Of a stretch of 64,000 nucleotides of DNA, positions 9,297 to 17,070 are shown in pieces. Below the pieces are notes generated by a model. That model had not been told where the DNA came from. It saw nothing but the letters and a program-made list of their open reading frames with translations, and did no database searches. The translations under genes and the position numbers were made by a program. How positions within the stretch are numbered: the first letter of the stretch is position 1; each line of letters starts with the position of its first letter. The stretch covers positions 1 to 64,000 of the forward strand of contig JAEXFN010000018.1 of the NCBI GenBank assembly GCA_023400055.1, in the 5' to 3' direction. Source of the stretch: Bacillota bacterium. GTDB lineage: Bacteria; Bacillota; UBA4882; UBA8346.

Positions 9297-10212
9297 CCGC
9301 TTTCTGATTTTTTACATAGAATACGGCCATAATCATGGAAAATAAAAGAATGATTACCGCACTGGTCGATGCGAGGGAAAAGGCATATTCGCTGAAAGCC
9401 TGCTTGTAAGTATATGTACTCAGCATTTCCGTAACGTGCATCGGACCTCCTCCGGTTATCATCCATACCAATGTGAACTGCTGCATTGTCCAGATGCAGT
9501 CCAGCATGGCCATGCTGACAATTATCGGCTTAAGCTGAGGAACCGTTATAAAGAGGAATTTCTGTACACCATTGGCGCCATCGACAGTCGCCGCCTCATA
9601 GAAGTCTTCAGAAATACCCTGGAGGCCCGCCAAAAGGCTGACCATATAGAACGGATAACCTGCCCAGATATTAATAAAAGTTAATGCCAATAATGCTGTT
9701 TTTTCGGAACCCAGCCAAATAATCTGGCTGCTGACCAACCCGGTTGTCTGCAGCACATAATTTACAATCCCATTCGGATTTAACATCAGTCTCCATAAAA
9801 TCGCAATGATTGCAGCAGTAAATACCCATGGCAAAATATAGACGACACGAAAAAACGATTTTATTCCCGTATTCAGTGCTTTGGTATTTAATAGCATGGC
9901 AAAAGTTAGACCGATTCCAAGATGAAAAATTACACTTACCACCGTGAAAAAGAAGGTATTGTAAATCGCCTCATAGAAAACCGGATCAGTAAAAACCGTC
10001 GCATAGTTGGCCAATCCCACCAATACAGGATTTTTATTCATAATGACATTATCCAGCAAAGAATATCCAATAACCATGCTGATCGGAATGATCATCAACA
10101 CTATCATCAAAATGACAGTTGGTGAAACATAAGCGTATGGTACAATCTTTTTTTTGAAAATTTGCCATGCATTTCTTTTGTGAACTTCCACTCCGTAACC
10201 TTTTGTTAACAA
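9289..10212 (-). CDS. Sugar ABC transporter permease (MalF type)
   Basis: 307 residues, MalF/UgpA-type inner-membrane permease with about six helices. The EAA loop is DFYEAATVDGANGVQKF. The start is a TTG chosen because GGAGG lies 8 nt upstream; the next candidate, an in-frame GTG at about 10191, has no such site. It follows the binding-protein gene after a 93-nt gap that carries a strong stem-loop, and overlaps the MalG-type gene. Together they import an unidentified sugar for the downstream isomerase, kinase and aldolase. Confidence 0.94.
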   Translation of the reverse strand: MLTKGYGVEVHKRNAWQIFKKKIVPYAYVSPTVILMIVLMIIPISMVIGYSLLDNVIMNKNPVLVGLANYATVFTDPVFYEAIYNTFFFTVVSVIFHLGIGLTFAMLLNTKALNTGIKSFFRVVYILPWVFTAAIIAILWRLMLNPNGIVNYVLQTTGLVSSQIIWLGSEKTALLALTFINIWAGYPFYMVSLLAGLQGISEDFYEAATVDGANGVQKFLFITVPQLKPIIVSMAMLDCIWTMQQFTLVWMITGGGPMHVTEMLSTYTYKQAFSEYAFSLASTSAVIILLFSMIMAVFYVKNQKAGD

Positions 10213-10251
10213 TCAAGCGGCCTCCTTCCCAAAATAATGCATTTTTAAACA

Positions 10252-10282
10252 ATATCGCATAGCTTAAACAGCTATGCGATAT
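10252..10282 (-). terminator. Intercistronic stem-loop after the binding-protein gene
   Basis: Perfect 12-bp inverted repeat (ATATCGCATAGC, 10252-10263, and its complement, 10271-10282) with a 7-nt loop, between the sugar-binding-protein gene and the permease genes. On the minus strand it is followed by a modest T-rich stretch. Likely a leaky terminator or mRNA 3'-end stabiliser that allows more binding protein than permease, as in malE-malF type operons (inference). Confidence 0.7.
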
Positions 10283-10305
10283 TCCATGATCAATCGAAAC
10301 CGTTT

Positions 10306-11574
10306 TTAGAATCTCTTTACCCAGGCGGCCTGCACGTTCTCAAGTGTAGTGTCTACATTCTGCTTGCCATCGAGGTAAAGTTGGAACTGCTCATCAAAGG
10401 ATCTCATGAGGTTTTCAGCAACTGGCAGTCCAACAAACTCGTTGGCAGGGTAACCGCTCTTGTATATCTGGAAGGCCGTTGCAAATAACTTGTCGGATTT
10501 TACGAAATTAGGAACAGAATTCTTGTTGCCAGGGAATGCATTCGCTATGGATGAAAGCTGTGAATTGATATCCTTACTCATTAGAAACTGAACAAGCTTC
10601 CATGCTTCTGCCTTATGCTTTGTGTTTGCGGAAATACCTATACCCCACGAGGCATATGGCAGTCCTCTTTTACCCTTATATCCGTCTACTGCGGGTACGG
10701 CAGTAATGCTGAATTTCAGATCGGGGTTGCTCTTGCGTATCAAATTAATATGCGCCAATGAATCAATCATCATGCCAACGCGCCCGTTAGTAAATTCTTC
10801 GACCTTATCCTGCTCCTTAAGTGTAAATGCACCTGGAGCAATAATGCCTTCGTCATATAATCCTTTAATGTAGGTAACTGCACTCTTGACATCATTGTTG
10901 GTTACATCCGGCTTGCCATTTTTCATCATGCTTTTACCCGAAGCCCATACCCATGACATAACATCGTTCTGAATACCATTTGGCACTTCCATAGACAAGG
11001 GAAGGATCCAGCCATATATATTTTTCTTGGCATTGGTCATTGCTTTGGCTGCTTTAGCAAATTCGGTTCGGTTGGTCGGAACGGATTGAATGCCCGCTGC
11101 TTTCAAAAGCTGGTCGTTCACAAATACCGGATAAACGAAATTTACAACCGGAATCATGTAAGTAGCGCCACCCAATTTAACCTGGGACGCCAGTTCTTTG
11201 TCGTTATATCCCGCGCTTTTCATTATCTGAGTTAAGTTAGCTATCGAACCCTGTTTTACAAAATCACTTACCCAAGCGCCGTCAAGACCAATAACATCGG
11301 ACATTGTACCGCTTGCCGCACCTGCGATGACCTGCTCTTTGGTTGTAGCATACGGTGCGCTGAGCAGTTTGACTTTGATTCCCGGATTTTGCGCTTCGAA
11401 TTTGTCCATAAGTGCTCTAAAGGCTCCTGCAGGAAGTTCTGGTTCCCACCATTGCGCAAATTCAAGAGTTACTGTATCACCGGATTTTGCCATCGTAGTC
11501 GATATCTGGAACCCCAGCATCATCGTTCCAACCATTACGACCGATAGTAAGATACTCAAGAAATTTTTTTTCAT
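10306..11574 (-). CDS. Sugar-binding protein of ABC transporter
   Basis: 422 residues, extracellular solute-binding protein family 1 (carbohydrate type). An N-terminal signal peptide (MKKNFLSILLSVVMVGTMML...) is present, but there is no Cys in a lipobox, so the mature protein is predicted to be soluble rather than lipid-anchored. That is unusual for a single-membrane Firmicute and fits a periplasm. It is the first gene of the sugar operon, with a consensus-like promoter (11650-11678) and GGGAGGGGAAGG before the ATG. The mature part begins with VTLEFAQWWEPE, the usual start of this family. Ligand not assignable. Confidence 0.93.
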   Translation of the reverse strand: MKKNFLSILLSVVMVGTMMLGFQISTTMAKSGDTVTLEFAQWWEPELPAGAFRALMDKFEAQNPGIKVKLLSAPYATTKEQVIAGAASGTMSDVIGLDGAWVSDFVKQGSIANLTQIMKSAGYNDKELASQVKLGGATYMIPVVNFVYPVFVNDQLLKAAGIQSVPTNRTEFAKAAKAMTNAKKNIYGWILPLSMEVPNGIQNDVMSWVWASGKSMMKNGKPDVTNNDVKSAVTYIKGLYDEGIIAPGAFTLKEQDKVEEFTNGRVGMMIDSLAHINLIRKSNPDLKFSITAVPAVDGYKGKRGLPYASWGIGISANTKHKAEAWKLVQFLMSKDINSQLSSIANAFPGNKNSVPNFVKSDKLFATAFQIYKSGYPANEFVGLPVAENLMRSFDEQFQLYLDGKQNVDTTLENVQAAWVKRF

Positions 11575-11649
11575 TTACCTTCCCCTCCCGTTTTAAAATC
11601 AATTTTTGGGTAAGCAGTATATTGTGGGCCGATCGATGGTGATAGTTAA

Positions 11650-11678
11650 ATTATAAATTGCATGATTAGCTACGTCAA
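11650..11678 (-). promoter_or_regulatory. Sigma-A promoter of the sugar operon
   Basis: On the minus strand TTGACG (11673-11678), a 17-nt spacer and TATAAT (11650-11655), about 75 nt upstream of the binding-protein start codon. Five of six and six of six matches to consensus. Confidence 0.75.
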
Positions 11679-11686
11679 TAGCCTTG

Positions 11687-11705
11687 TGAAATAAAATTTT
11701 TTTCA
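11687..11705. promoter_or_regulatory. Candidate RpiR operator, proximal
   Basis: TGAAATAAAATTTTTTTCA, a TGAAA-N9-TTTCA dyad just upstream of the -35 box of the sugar operon. Nearly the same sequence, in reverse complement, recurs at 11789-11805. AT-rich TGAAA/TTTCA dyads are reported for some MurR/RpiR regulators, and one is encoded in this operon. Assignment is inference. Confidence 0.45.
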
Positions 11706-11788
11706 ATATTCTTTCGGCTCAGTTTTTCCCCGATTTAGTGACATAATATGTGCTTCTAAGTCTATTATTGCATGAAATATAGCTTTAT

Positions 11789-11805
11789 TGAAAAATTTTA
11801 TTTCA
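11789..11805. promoter_or_regulatory. Candidate RpiR operator, distal
   Basis: TGAAAAATTTTATTTCA, whose reverse complement matches the proximal site except for two fewer T. The centres are about 101 bp apart, close to a whole number of helical turns, which would suit looping (inference). Confidence 0.4.
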
Positions 11806-11897
11806 TATAATTGGCTGGAAATGCAATGTACCAGACCGTCCCGTATTGGCCGGCGTTTGGCAGATAACCCCGAGGAATGAATGGAAGGATGGAACCG

Positions 11898-11991
11898 TCG
11901 TCTGAACCATGATTCGTGGGATTCAAGGATTAACATGATTCAATTGGGCCGAGGATCCTATAAAAAGAGCCGATCACGGATGGATGGAATT
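11898..11991. repeat. Dispersed intergenic repeat block, copy 1
   Basis: Shares 11898-11946 almost base for base with 25518-25566 (TCTGAACCATGATTCGT, GATTCAAGGATTAACATGAT), then AAAAAGAGC-GATCACGGATGGAT with 25654-25678. Copy 1 lacks the hairpin insert that splits copy 2. In both places the block precedes a family-A 21-bp array. Confidence 0.85.
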
Positions 11992-12065
11992 AAGGATTTC
12001 ACCGAAAAACCCACTTCCCGATCGCTGGCCGTGGAATCCTTTCATCCGTTAAATCCGCGATCAAG

Positions 12066-12254
12066 TCTTTTTGCGAATTTGTAAATTAATGATCTCTTTC
12101 AGTCACTCAGCAAGCTCTTTCAGTCACTCAGCAAGCTCTTTCAGTCACTCAACAAGCTCGCTCAGTCGCTCAACAAGCTTGCTCAGTCATTCAACAAGCT
12201 CTTTTTGTGAAGAAAAAACTCTTTTTGCGGATAACGAGCTATTATTGTAAATTT
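12066..12254. repeat. Tandem array, 21-bp period (family A), second copy
   Basis: Clear units at 12108-12128, 12129-12149, 12150-12170, 12171-12191 and 12192-12212 (core CAACAAGCTC). Decayed units still in phase are visible on both sides, for example ACTCTTTTTGCGG at 12217-12229. Same orientation as the array at 1-250 and followed by the same 20-nt flank at 12263-12282. Confidence 0.92.
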
Positions 12255-12303
12255 CTATTAACTGCGGAGCTAACTTGATAATCATTATCTCTTGTATTTG
12301 CAT

Positions 12304-12351
12304 AAAAAAACTCTTTTTCAACATATCGTTTATGATATATTGAAAAAGAGT
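12304..12351 (-). terminator. Rho-independent terminator of the fructosamine cluster
   Basis: On the minus strand an 18-bp, A/T-rich stem (arms 12334-12351 and 12310-12327, one mismatch) with a 6-nt loop, followed by a run of T (complement of A at 12304-12310). It lies 42 nt after the stop of the peptide-type binding protein and ends the large minus-strand cluster. Confidence 0.9.
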
Positions 12352-12392
12352 GGTGGCATTTTTTAATTCAGCCTAGTGAATTATTCAATAAT

Positions 12393-13943
12393 TTATTGAA
12401 TAGAAATAGCTTCGATGGTAATCCCCGACTGAAAGCTCAAAAATCCCGGGAGATTTTGGAATCCTTTTACTTTTTGGTTCATCGCATAACTTTGTTCACG
12501 CCAGGTCAAGAAGACAAACGGGGACAACTCCAAAGCCCGGCTAACCATTTTCTGATAAATCTGTTTTCGTTTACTATCATTAAGGGTATTTTTGCCCGAA
12601 TCGAGCAATTCGTTAATTTGCGGATCGTCGAAATAAGCCGAATTATTTAATCGTACCTCTCCACCATAAAAGAAATTACTTAACCAATCCGGATCTGTAA
12701 TATCACCGGCTGTTCCTGTTACCAAGAAATCATAATCACCTTTTAAATTTCGGCTAATCCTGGTAGCCCAATCAGGTAAGTCAAGGGTTACATCGATTCC
12801 AACTTTCTTTAATTCAGCTTGTACAGCGACTGCAGTTTGCTGATGCATCGAATAAGTGGCCGTCGCCAGAAGATGGACCTTAAAACCATTGGGATAGCCG
12901 GCTTCTTTCAAAAGTTGTCTTGCCTTTGCCGGATTATAACTAAAATAGTGATTGCTTCTTTCACTATAGCCCATGTATCCTTTAGGAATAGCAATACCGT
13001 AAATGGGGGCTCCACGACCATTGAACGCTGTATTAAGCACTACGTTACGATTGATCGCATAGGAAACGGCTTGTCTGACCCGGGGATCGGAAAATGGTTT
13101 AACGTGGGTATTAAATTGCAAAAGCATGAAGGGCCCATTGGTACTATCCAATTTCAACTTGGAATCTTTTTCAATAATGGAGGAGTATTTCCAAGGAACA
13201 TATTCGATGATATCGACATCTCCGGCCCTTAAAGCATTAACCCTGGTATCTTCATCTTCATAAAATACAAATTTGATCGAACTGAGCTTGGGAAGGCCCT
13301 TTTTATAAAAATCGGGAAACCTTTTTAAGACGATTTGTTGTCCCTTCGTCCAACTCACAAATTGGAATGGACCGGCACCCATTGGATTGGTACTAATATT
13401 TCCGGCATTGGCTTCAGTCCATTTCTTAGAGACAATCGCCGACTCGGGGAGGGCTAGATAATGGATGAACGGCGCCATGGTTCTCTTTAGCGTAATCTTA
13501 ACTGTCAACGTATCAAGAACCTCGATTTTGTCGATTACCGACATTTCATTACGGAAGGTGGCATTGGTCTTTGGATCAATGAGTCTTTCCAGAGAATACT
13601 TTACATCTTCTGCAGTTACGGGATCTCCATTTTGAAATTTGGCTTTCCGCAATTTAAATGTATAAGTTTTGCCATCCGGATCGACCTTATAGCTTTCCGC
13701 GAGTTCCATCGATAACTTGCCATTTTTGCCGTAGTTCAACAAACCCCGATAAATACATAACCGAACGGTCCGAGCGGCCGTCCCGGCTTGAATTGCCGGA
13801 TCCAAATTCGCCGGTTCCGTTGAGAGCCCAAACACCAAGTTTCCCGCTTGAGAAGAAGAGGTAGCCGCATTTCCGATGGTTCCGCATAACAATACAAGTG
13901 CCAATGCCAACCAAGAGCTTACCCTACCTTTGCCTTTGAACAT
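12393..13943 (-). CDS. Dipeptide/oligopeptide-type ABC binding protein
   Basis: 516 residues, solute-binding protein family 5 (DppA/OppA). The mature start LVFGLSTEPANLDPA and the motif DPRVRQAVSYAINR are characteristic. The signal peptide ends at ...GTIGNA, a signal-peptidase-I type site. The Cys at residue 20 is preceded by VLL and does not form a lipobox, so a soluble periplasmic protein is predicted. It is the last gene of the cluster, 77 nt after the GntR regulator, with GAGGAGGG before the ATG. It probably delivers ligand to the Dpp-type permeases and ATPases at 21074-24886. Given the FrlB/FrlD neighbours the ligand may be a glycated amino acid or peptide (inference). Confidence 0.93.
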   Translation of the reverse strand: MFKGKGRVSSWLALALVLLCGTIGNAATSSSQAGNLVFGLSTEPANLDPAIQAGTAARTVRLCIYRGLLNYGKNGKLSMELAESYKVDPDGKTYTFKLRKAKFQNGDPVTAEDVKYSLERLIDPKTNATFRNEMSVIDKIEVLDTLTVKITLKRTMAPFIHYLALPESAIVSKKWTEANAGNISTNPMGAGPFQFVSWTKGQQIVLKRFPDFYKKGLPKLSSIKFVFYEDEDTRVNALRAGDVDIIEYVPWKYSSIIEKDSKLKLDSTNGPFMLLQFNTHVKPFSDPRVRQAVSYAINRNVVLNTAFNGRGAPIYGIAIPKGYMGYSERSNHYFSYNPAKARQLLKEAGYPNGFKVHLLATATYSMHQQTAVAVQAELKKVGIDVTLDLPDWATRISRNLKGDYDFLVTGTAGDITDPDWLSNFFYGGEVRLNNSAYFDDPQINELLDSGKNTLNDSKRKQIYQKMVSRALELSPFVFLTWREQSYAMNQKVKGFQNLPGFLSFQSGITIEAISIQ

Positions 13944-14020
13944 TTCTATCCCTCCTCATTTTGGTCAGTATTCACTTACCCAAGACCAGTCTGATATATC
14001 ATCTCCTTTCCTTCAAAGTT

Positions 14021-14734
14021 CTAGATTTGAAACTTTACGCGATCCCCGCGCAACAATGTCTTTACAAATTCAATCGGTTGATGATCTTCAGTGAGCACTA
14101 ATGCGTTTAAAAGGAAAAGCGGCTGTCCCGCATAAATATTTAATAACTTGGCCTCATACTCATTGGCTACGGTTATTTCCAGTGTTTTTTTGGAGAGGGC
14201 CGGCGATACGTTATATTTTTCTTTTAAAAACTGGTAAAGTGAACCGATATTGATCTCAGCTTCCATGACCAAAGGATAAGTCGAATAGGGAATGAAAGAG
14301 TTCTCTAACACAACCGGTTCATCATTGGTCAACCGCAAGCGCTCAATGGCAATTACTTCTTCTCCTTCTTCCAGGCCCAGATGTTTCCTGACGCTAGCCG
14401 TTGCTACGGCCAATTTAATGCTTAAAACCCTGGATCCCGGAGTATACCCTTTAGAGCGCATTCGCTCACTGAAGCTATGGACACTGATTAATTCACGCTC
14501 AATTTTGGGAAAAGCGACGAACGTGCCTTTCCCTTGCTTCCGTTCTAACAAACCTTTCTTCACCAAATCAGCCAAAGTCTGCCGGATAGTGATCCGGCTT
14601 ACATTATATTTATCAGCCAAAACTAATTCGGTAGGGATTTGTTCTCCCGGTTTAAGTTCGCCGGTTTCGATTTGGGCTTGTATAATATCTTCTAACTGTT
14701 GATAAAGTGGTACTGCGTCTTTTCCGCGAAGCAT
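14021..14734 (-). CDS. GntR-family regulator with UTRA ligand domain
   Basis: 237 residues: a winged-helix GntR domain (about 8-75, with PLYQQLEDIIQAQIETGELKPGEQIPTE and the recognition helix VSRITIRQTL) and a UTRA effector domain (about 90-235), the HutC/FarR subfamily. In fructoselysine loci a regulator of this type (FrlR) controls frl genes and responds to phosphorylated substrate, so that role is likely. It has its own candidate promoter (14779-14807) and AAGGAGATGAGGT before the ATG. It lies directly after the fructosamine kinase and before the binding protein. Confidence 0.93.
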   Translation of the reverse strand: MLRGKDAVPLYQQLEDIIQAQIETGELKPGEQIPTELVLADKYNVSRITIRQTLADLVKKGLLERKQGKGTFVAFPKIERELISVHSFSERMRSKGYTPGSRVLSIKLAVATASVRKHLGLEEGEEVIAIERLRLTNDEPVVLENSFIPYSTYPLVMEAEINIGSLYQFLKEKYNVSPALSKKTLEITVANEYEAKLLNIYAGQPLFLLNALVLTEDHQPIEFVKTLLRGDRVKFQI

Positions 14735-14778
14735 TACCTCATCTCCTTTTCATCTCACTGCAATTTTCTACAAGTCCA

Positions 14779-14807
14779 AATCTATTAAAAAATCCCTTTT
14801 ACGTCAA
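14779..14807 (-). promoter_or_regulatory. Candidate sigma-A promoter for GntR and binding-protein genes
   Basis: Minus strand TTGACG (14802-14807), a 17-nt spacer and TAGATT (14779-14784), 45 nt upstream of the GntR start codon. The -10 match is moderate. Confidence 0.55.
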
Positions 14808-14837
14808 TATCAAATCGAAAAGCTTTTTTGATTCGTC

Positions 14838-15674
14838 TCAACCCCCAAACATGACACCGTGGCCAAAAGCTCCGTATTCCCTGCAAACTTCAGCGGCATA
14901 GACAGCTGCGTTTTCCATACACTTTTTTAGCGGGGTTTGTTTCAAAAAACTGACCAAAAAAGCGGCGATATAGGAGTCTCCGGCGCCGAGTGTGTCGATA
15001 GCTTCAGTTTTAATTGCTGCTTGATGATAATAATGACCGCCGTTTACTGCCAGGCTTCCGTTGACACCAAGAGTCATCACCAATACTTTCCCGGGGTCCA
15101 TTTTTGCCAGTTTTCTCAGTTGGGATTCTGCCTCCGCCATACTGAATTTTGATCCGGAAAAAAATAAAAAATCAACGTATGGAAAAGTTTTTTGGAATTG
15201 GTCATCGCTATAACGGTGCGAATAATCATAGGATATCAACAAACCGAGTTGTTTAAACCGTCGCAGCTCGTCATCCATCTTCCCATCTAAAGTGGTATGA
15301 ACCAGATCTTGTTGAGCCAAGAATGTACTAACCTTATCAGTCACCACAAGTTGTTCCCGCACTCCATGATCACTGCCGCAGAATACCCGATCTCCATCGA
15401 CCGTATGCTTGACTCTAGCCTCTGCCGTTGACCCCTCCACTATCGCCAAGCAGTCAACATTCACTTGTTCAGCCACTAACGAATCTCTAATCAATTGACC
15501 TTTTTGATCATTACCAATCACACCGATATAACTCGATACCGCCCCCAGCCGTTGGGCATGTACGGCAACATTAACCGGTCCTCCGCCCGGAAAAGCCCGT
15601 CCAAGCGATAAATAAATATCGATGCAATTATCGCCAATCCCAGCCAGTTTTAAATTTCTGCCCTTGGTATCCAT
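14838..15674 (-). CDS. frlD: PfkB-family kinase, fructoselysine 6-kinase-like
   Basis: 278 residues, ribokinase/PfkB family, close in layout to E. coli FrlD: an opening AGIGDNCIDIY, the glycine stretch FPGGGPVNVAVHAQRLG, the catalytic DTLGAGDSYIAAFL, and a C-terminal ...EVCREYGAFGHG that resembles FrlD's end. FrlD phosphorylates fructoselysine on the 6-hydroxyl so that FrlB can cleave it. It starts 3 nt after the FrlB-like stop codon with no strong ribosome site, which suggests translational coupling. The substrate could be another Amadori compound, such as fructose-asparagine or fructose-glutamate. Confidence 0.85.
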   Translation of the reverse strand: MDTKGRNLKLAGIGDNCIDIYLSLGRAFPGGGPVNVAVHAQRLGAVSSYIGVIGNDQKGQLIRDSLVAEQVNVDCLAIVEGSTAEARVKHTVDGDRVFCGSDHGVREQLVVTDKVSTFLAQQDLVHTTLDGKMDDELRRFKQLGLLISYDYSHRYSDDQFQKTFPYVDFLFFSGSKFSMAEAESQLRKLAKMDPGKVLVMTLGVNGSLAVNGGHYYHQAAIKTEAIDTLGAGDSYIAAFLVSFLKQTPLKKCMENAAVYAAEVCREYGAFGHGVMFGG

Positions 15675-15677
15675 GAT

Positions 15678-16724
15678 TCAATAAGCCACCTTGCCCATAT
15701 ACCGGCGTACTGCCAAGGGGTGCTGACGTTCTACCGAAAGAGCGTAGGCGAACCATTGCAACATGATTGCCAACGCAAAAGGCGTCAACATAGGATGGAT
15801 ATCCTTGACCTCGGCGGCATCAAAAACGATGGTATCGGCACCATAAGTTTGGGCAAAACGCAACGCTTTTTCAGTAACACTCCGCGATTCATCCAAGCCT
15901 AGTAAAAAGATGAAAGTCACGCCGGGCTCCACCACTTCAAACGGGCCGTGTGGGAATTCAGCAGCATGGATCGCCGCAGTGTGAATCCATTGCATTTCCA
16001 TTAAAGTACAGATTGCAAACTGATAAGCCAGTCCATACAGCGGTCCGGATCCGACCAGATAATAATAGCCGGATTTTTCTTTGTTTTTTTTGGCAAGCGC
16101 AAAGCCATTCTCCCGATAAGTTTCTTTGATCTCCAATACCTTTTCCGGTAATTTTTTAAGTTCGGCCAATAGTTCGCGACCAAGTTTTGCCTCGCCTACT
16201 TTAACCAATAGATGAGCGCATACTAGGTAAACCATTAACAATTTACTTAAATTGGCTGCCGGCGAGTCATAGCAGAGATAATCATCGACCAGGCCGACTA
16301 AGGTATTTTTTTTCTTTCCCGTAAAGCCTAGCGTCATCGCACCAACCTTTTTCGCCAGTTTGGCGGCTTCAATGATCCCCTCAGTCTCTCCGGAATGTGA
16401 AGCGATCACCACCACTGATTCAGGGCCTAACCCCTTAGGTTTTCGAGTGGCAAATTCGGAAGCGCTATAGCGTTCCACGTAAAAATCGGAGTACCGGTCC
16501 ATTATGTATTTACCGGGCTCCATGATACTTCGCGATCCGCCGCTGCCTACCAGAAAAAGCTTGTTGGCTCCCTTTTGGAGCCATTCTTCAACCAAACGGG
16601 CAACATGCTCATCTTCTCTGGCAAGGATATCGCCAAGGGTTCGCCCCGCCTCATTACCTTCCAAATAATTCGGATTGGGATGATTGCGTATTTCTTCAAT
16701 GGTAGGCATTTTAAATTTGGTCAT
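15678..16724 (-). CDS. frlB: SIS-domain fructosamine-6-phosphate deglycase
   Basis: 348 residues with two SIS domains, the size of FrlB/FraB. The first SIS has FLVGSGGSRSIMEPG and ASHSGETEG (phosphosugar binding). The second holds AAEFPHGPFE, which contains the Glu and His expected of the FrlB/FraB catalytic region. The family cleaves fructosamine 6-phosphates to glucose 6-phosphate and a free amine or amino acid. AAAGGGG lies 7 nt before the ATG. The pairing with the adjacent FrlD-like kinase is the main reason for the name; specificity is not shown by sequence. A 346-nt gap with a 21-bp array separates it from hyuB. Confidence 0.87.
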   Translation of the reverse strand: MTKFKMPTIEEIRNHPNPNYLEGNEAGRTLGDILAREDEHVARLVEEWLQKGANKLFLVGSGGSRSIMEPGKYIMDRYSDFYVERYSASEFATRKPKGLGPESVVVIASHSGETEGIIEAAKLAKKVGAMTLGFTGKKKNTLVGLVDDYLCYDSPAANLSKLLMVYLVCAHLLVKVGEAKLGRELLAELKKLPEKVLEIKETYRENGFALAKKNKEKSGYYYLVGSGPLYGLAYQFAICTLMEMQWIHTAAIHAAEFPHGPFEVVEPGVTFIFLLGLDESRSVTEKALRFAQTYGADTIVFDAAEVKDIHPMLTPFALAIMLQWFAYALSVERQHPLAVRRYMGKVAY

Positions 16725-16821
16725 TGTTTAACCCCTTTCATTATAGATAGATAGATCAATTTTTCATTTCCAAAATGCATTACTCTATATGCATAATTCT
16801 CCCAGCGGTTAAGCATTCCAG

Positions 16822-17031
16822 ATCTTTATTCACAAAAGATCGATCTTTATCCACAAAAGGAAGATCTTTATCCACAGAAGATTGATCTGGAATCATTCCA
16901 GACAGATCTTTATTCACAAAAGATCGATCTTTATTCACAAAAGGAAGATCTTTATCCACAAAAGATCGATCTGGAATCATCCCAGACAGATCTTTATTAA
17001 CAAAAGATCGATCTTTTGGGGATAAGGGAGT
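16822..17031. repeat. Tandem array, 21-bp period (family B)
   Basis: Ten units of exactly 21 bp with the core ATCTTTAT(T/C)CACAAAAG. Every fourth unit is a variant (ATCTGGAATCAT, 16885-16905 and 16969-16989), giving an 84-bp higher-order period. The right flank to 17052 is shared, inverted, with 4250-4283. It fills the gap between hyuB and frlB. The frame 16780-16980 crossing it is a repeat by-product. Confidence 0.95.
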
Positions 17032-17070
17032 TACCGGAATGAGCCGGGGCTGAAAACAGCAAGTCCCCGC

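Larger units (their letters stand above)
11575..12392. other. Intergenic region between sugar operon and fructosamine cluster
   Basis: About 820 bp without a credible gene. From left to right it holds the sugar-operon promoter and two candidate operators (to 11805), a repeat block shared with 25518-25690 (11898-11991), the family-A 21-bp array (12066-12254), a 20-nt flank shared with 294-313, and the terminator of the downstream minus-strand cluster (12304-12351). The 77-codon frame at 11703-11936 has no ribosome site or recognisable product. Confidence 0.8.

Noticed and set aside
11703..11936. 77-codon minus-strand frame beside the sugar-operon promoter
   Set aside because: Overlaps the repeat block and the candidate operator at 11789; no ribosome site.
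13885..13887. Lipobox Cys in the dipeptide-type binding protein
   Set aside because: The Cys at residue 20 is preceded by VLL, not by Gly, Ala or Ser at -1; a normal signal-peptidase-I site follows.
16738..16743. TATAAT -10 box directly upstream of frlB
   Set aside because: It overlaps the ribosome site only about 17 nt before the start codon and has no -35 box at proper distance.
16780..16980. 66-codon minus-strand frame with repeated FVNKDRS/FVDKDLP
   Set aside because: Translation of family-B 21-bp units; no ribosome site.
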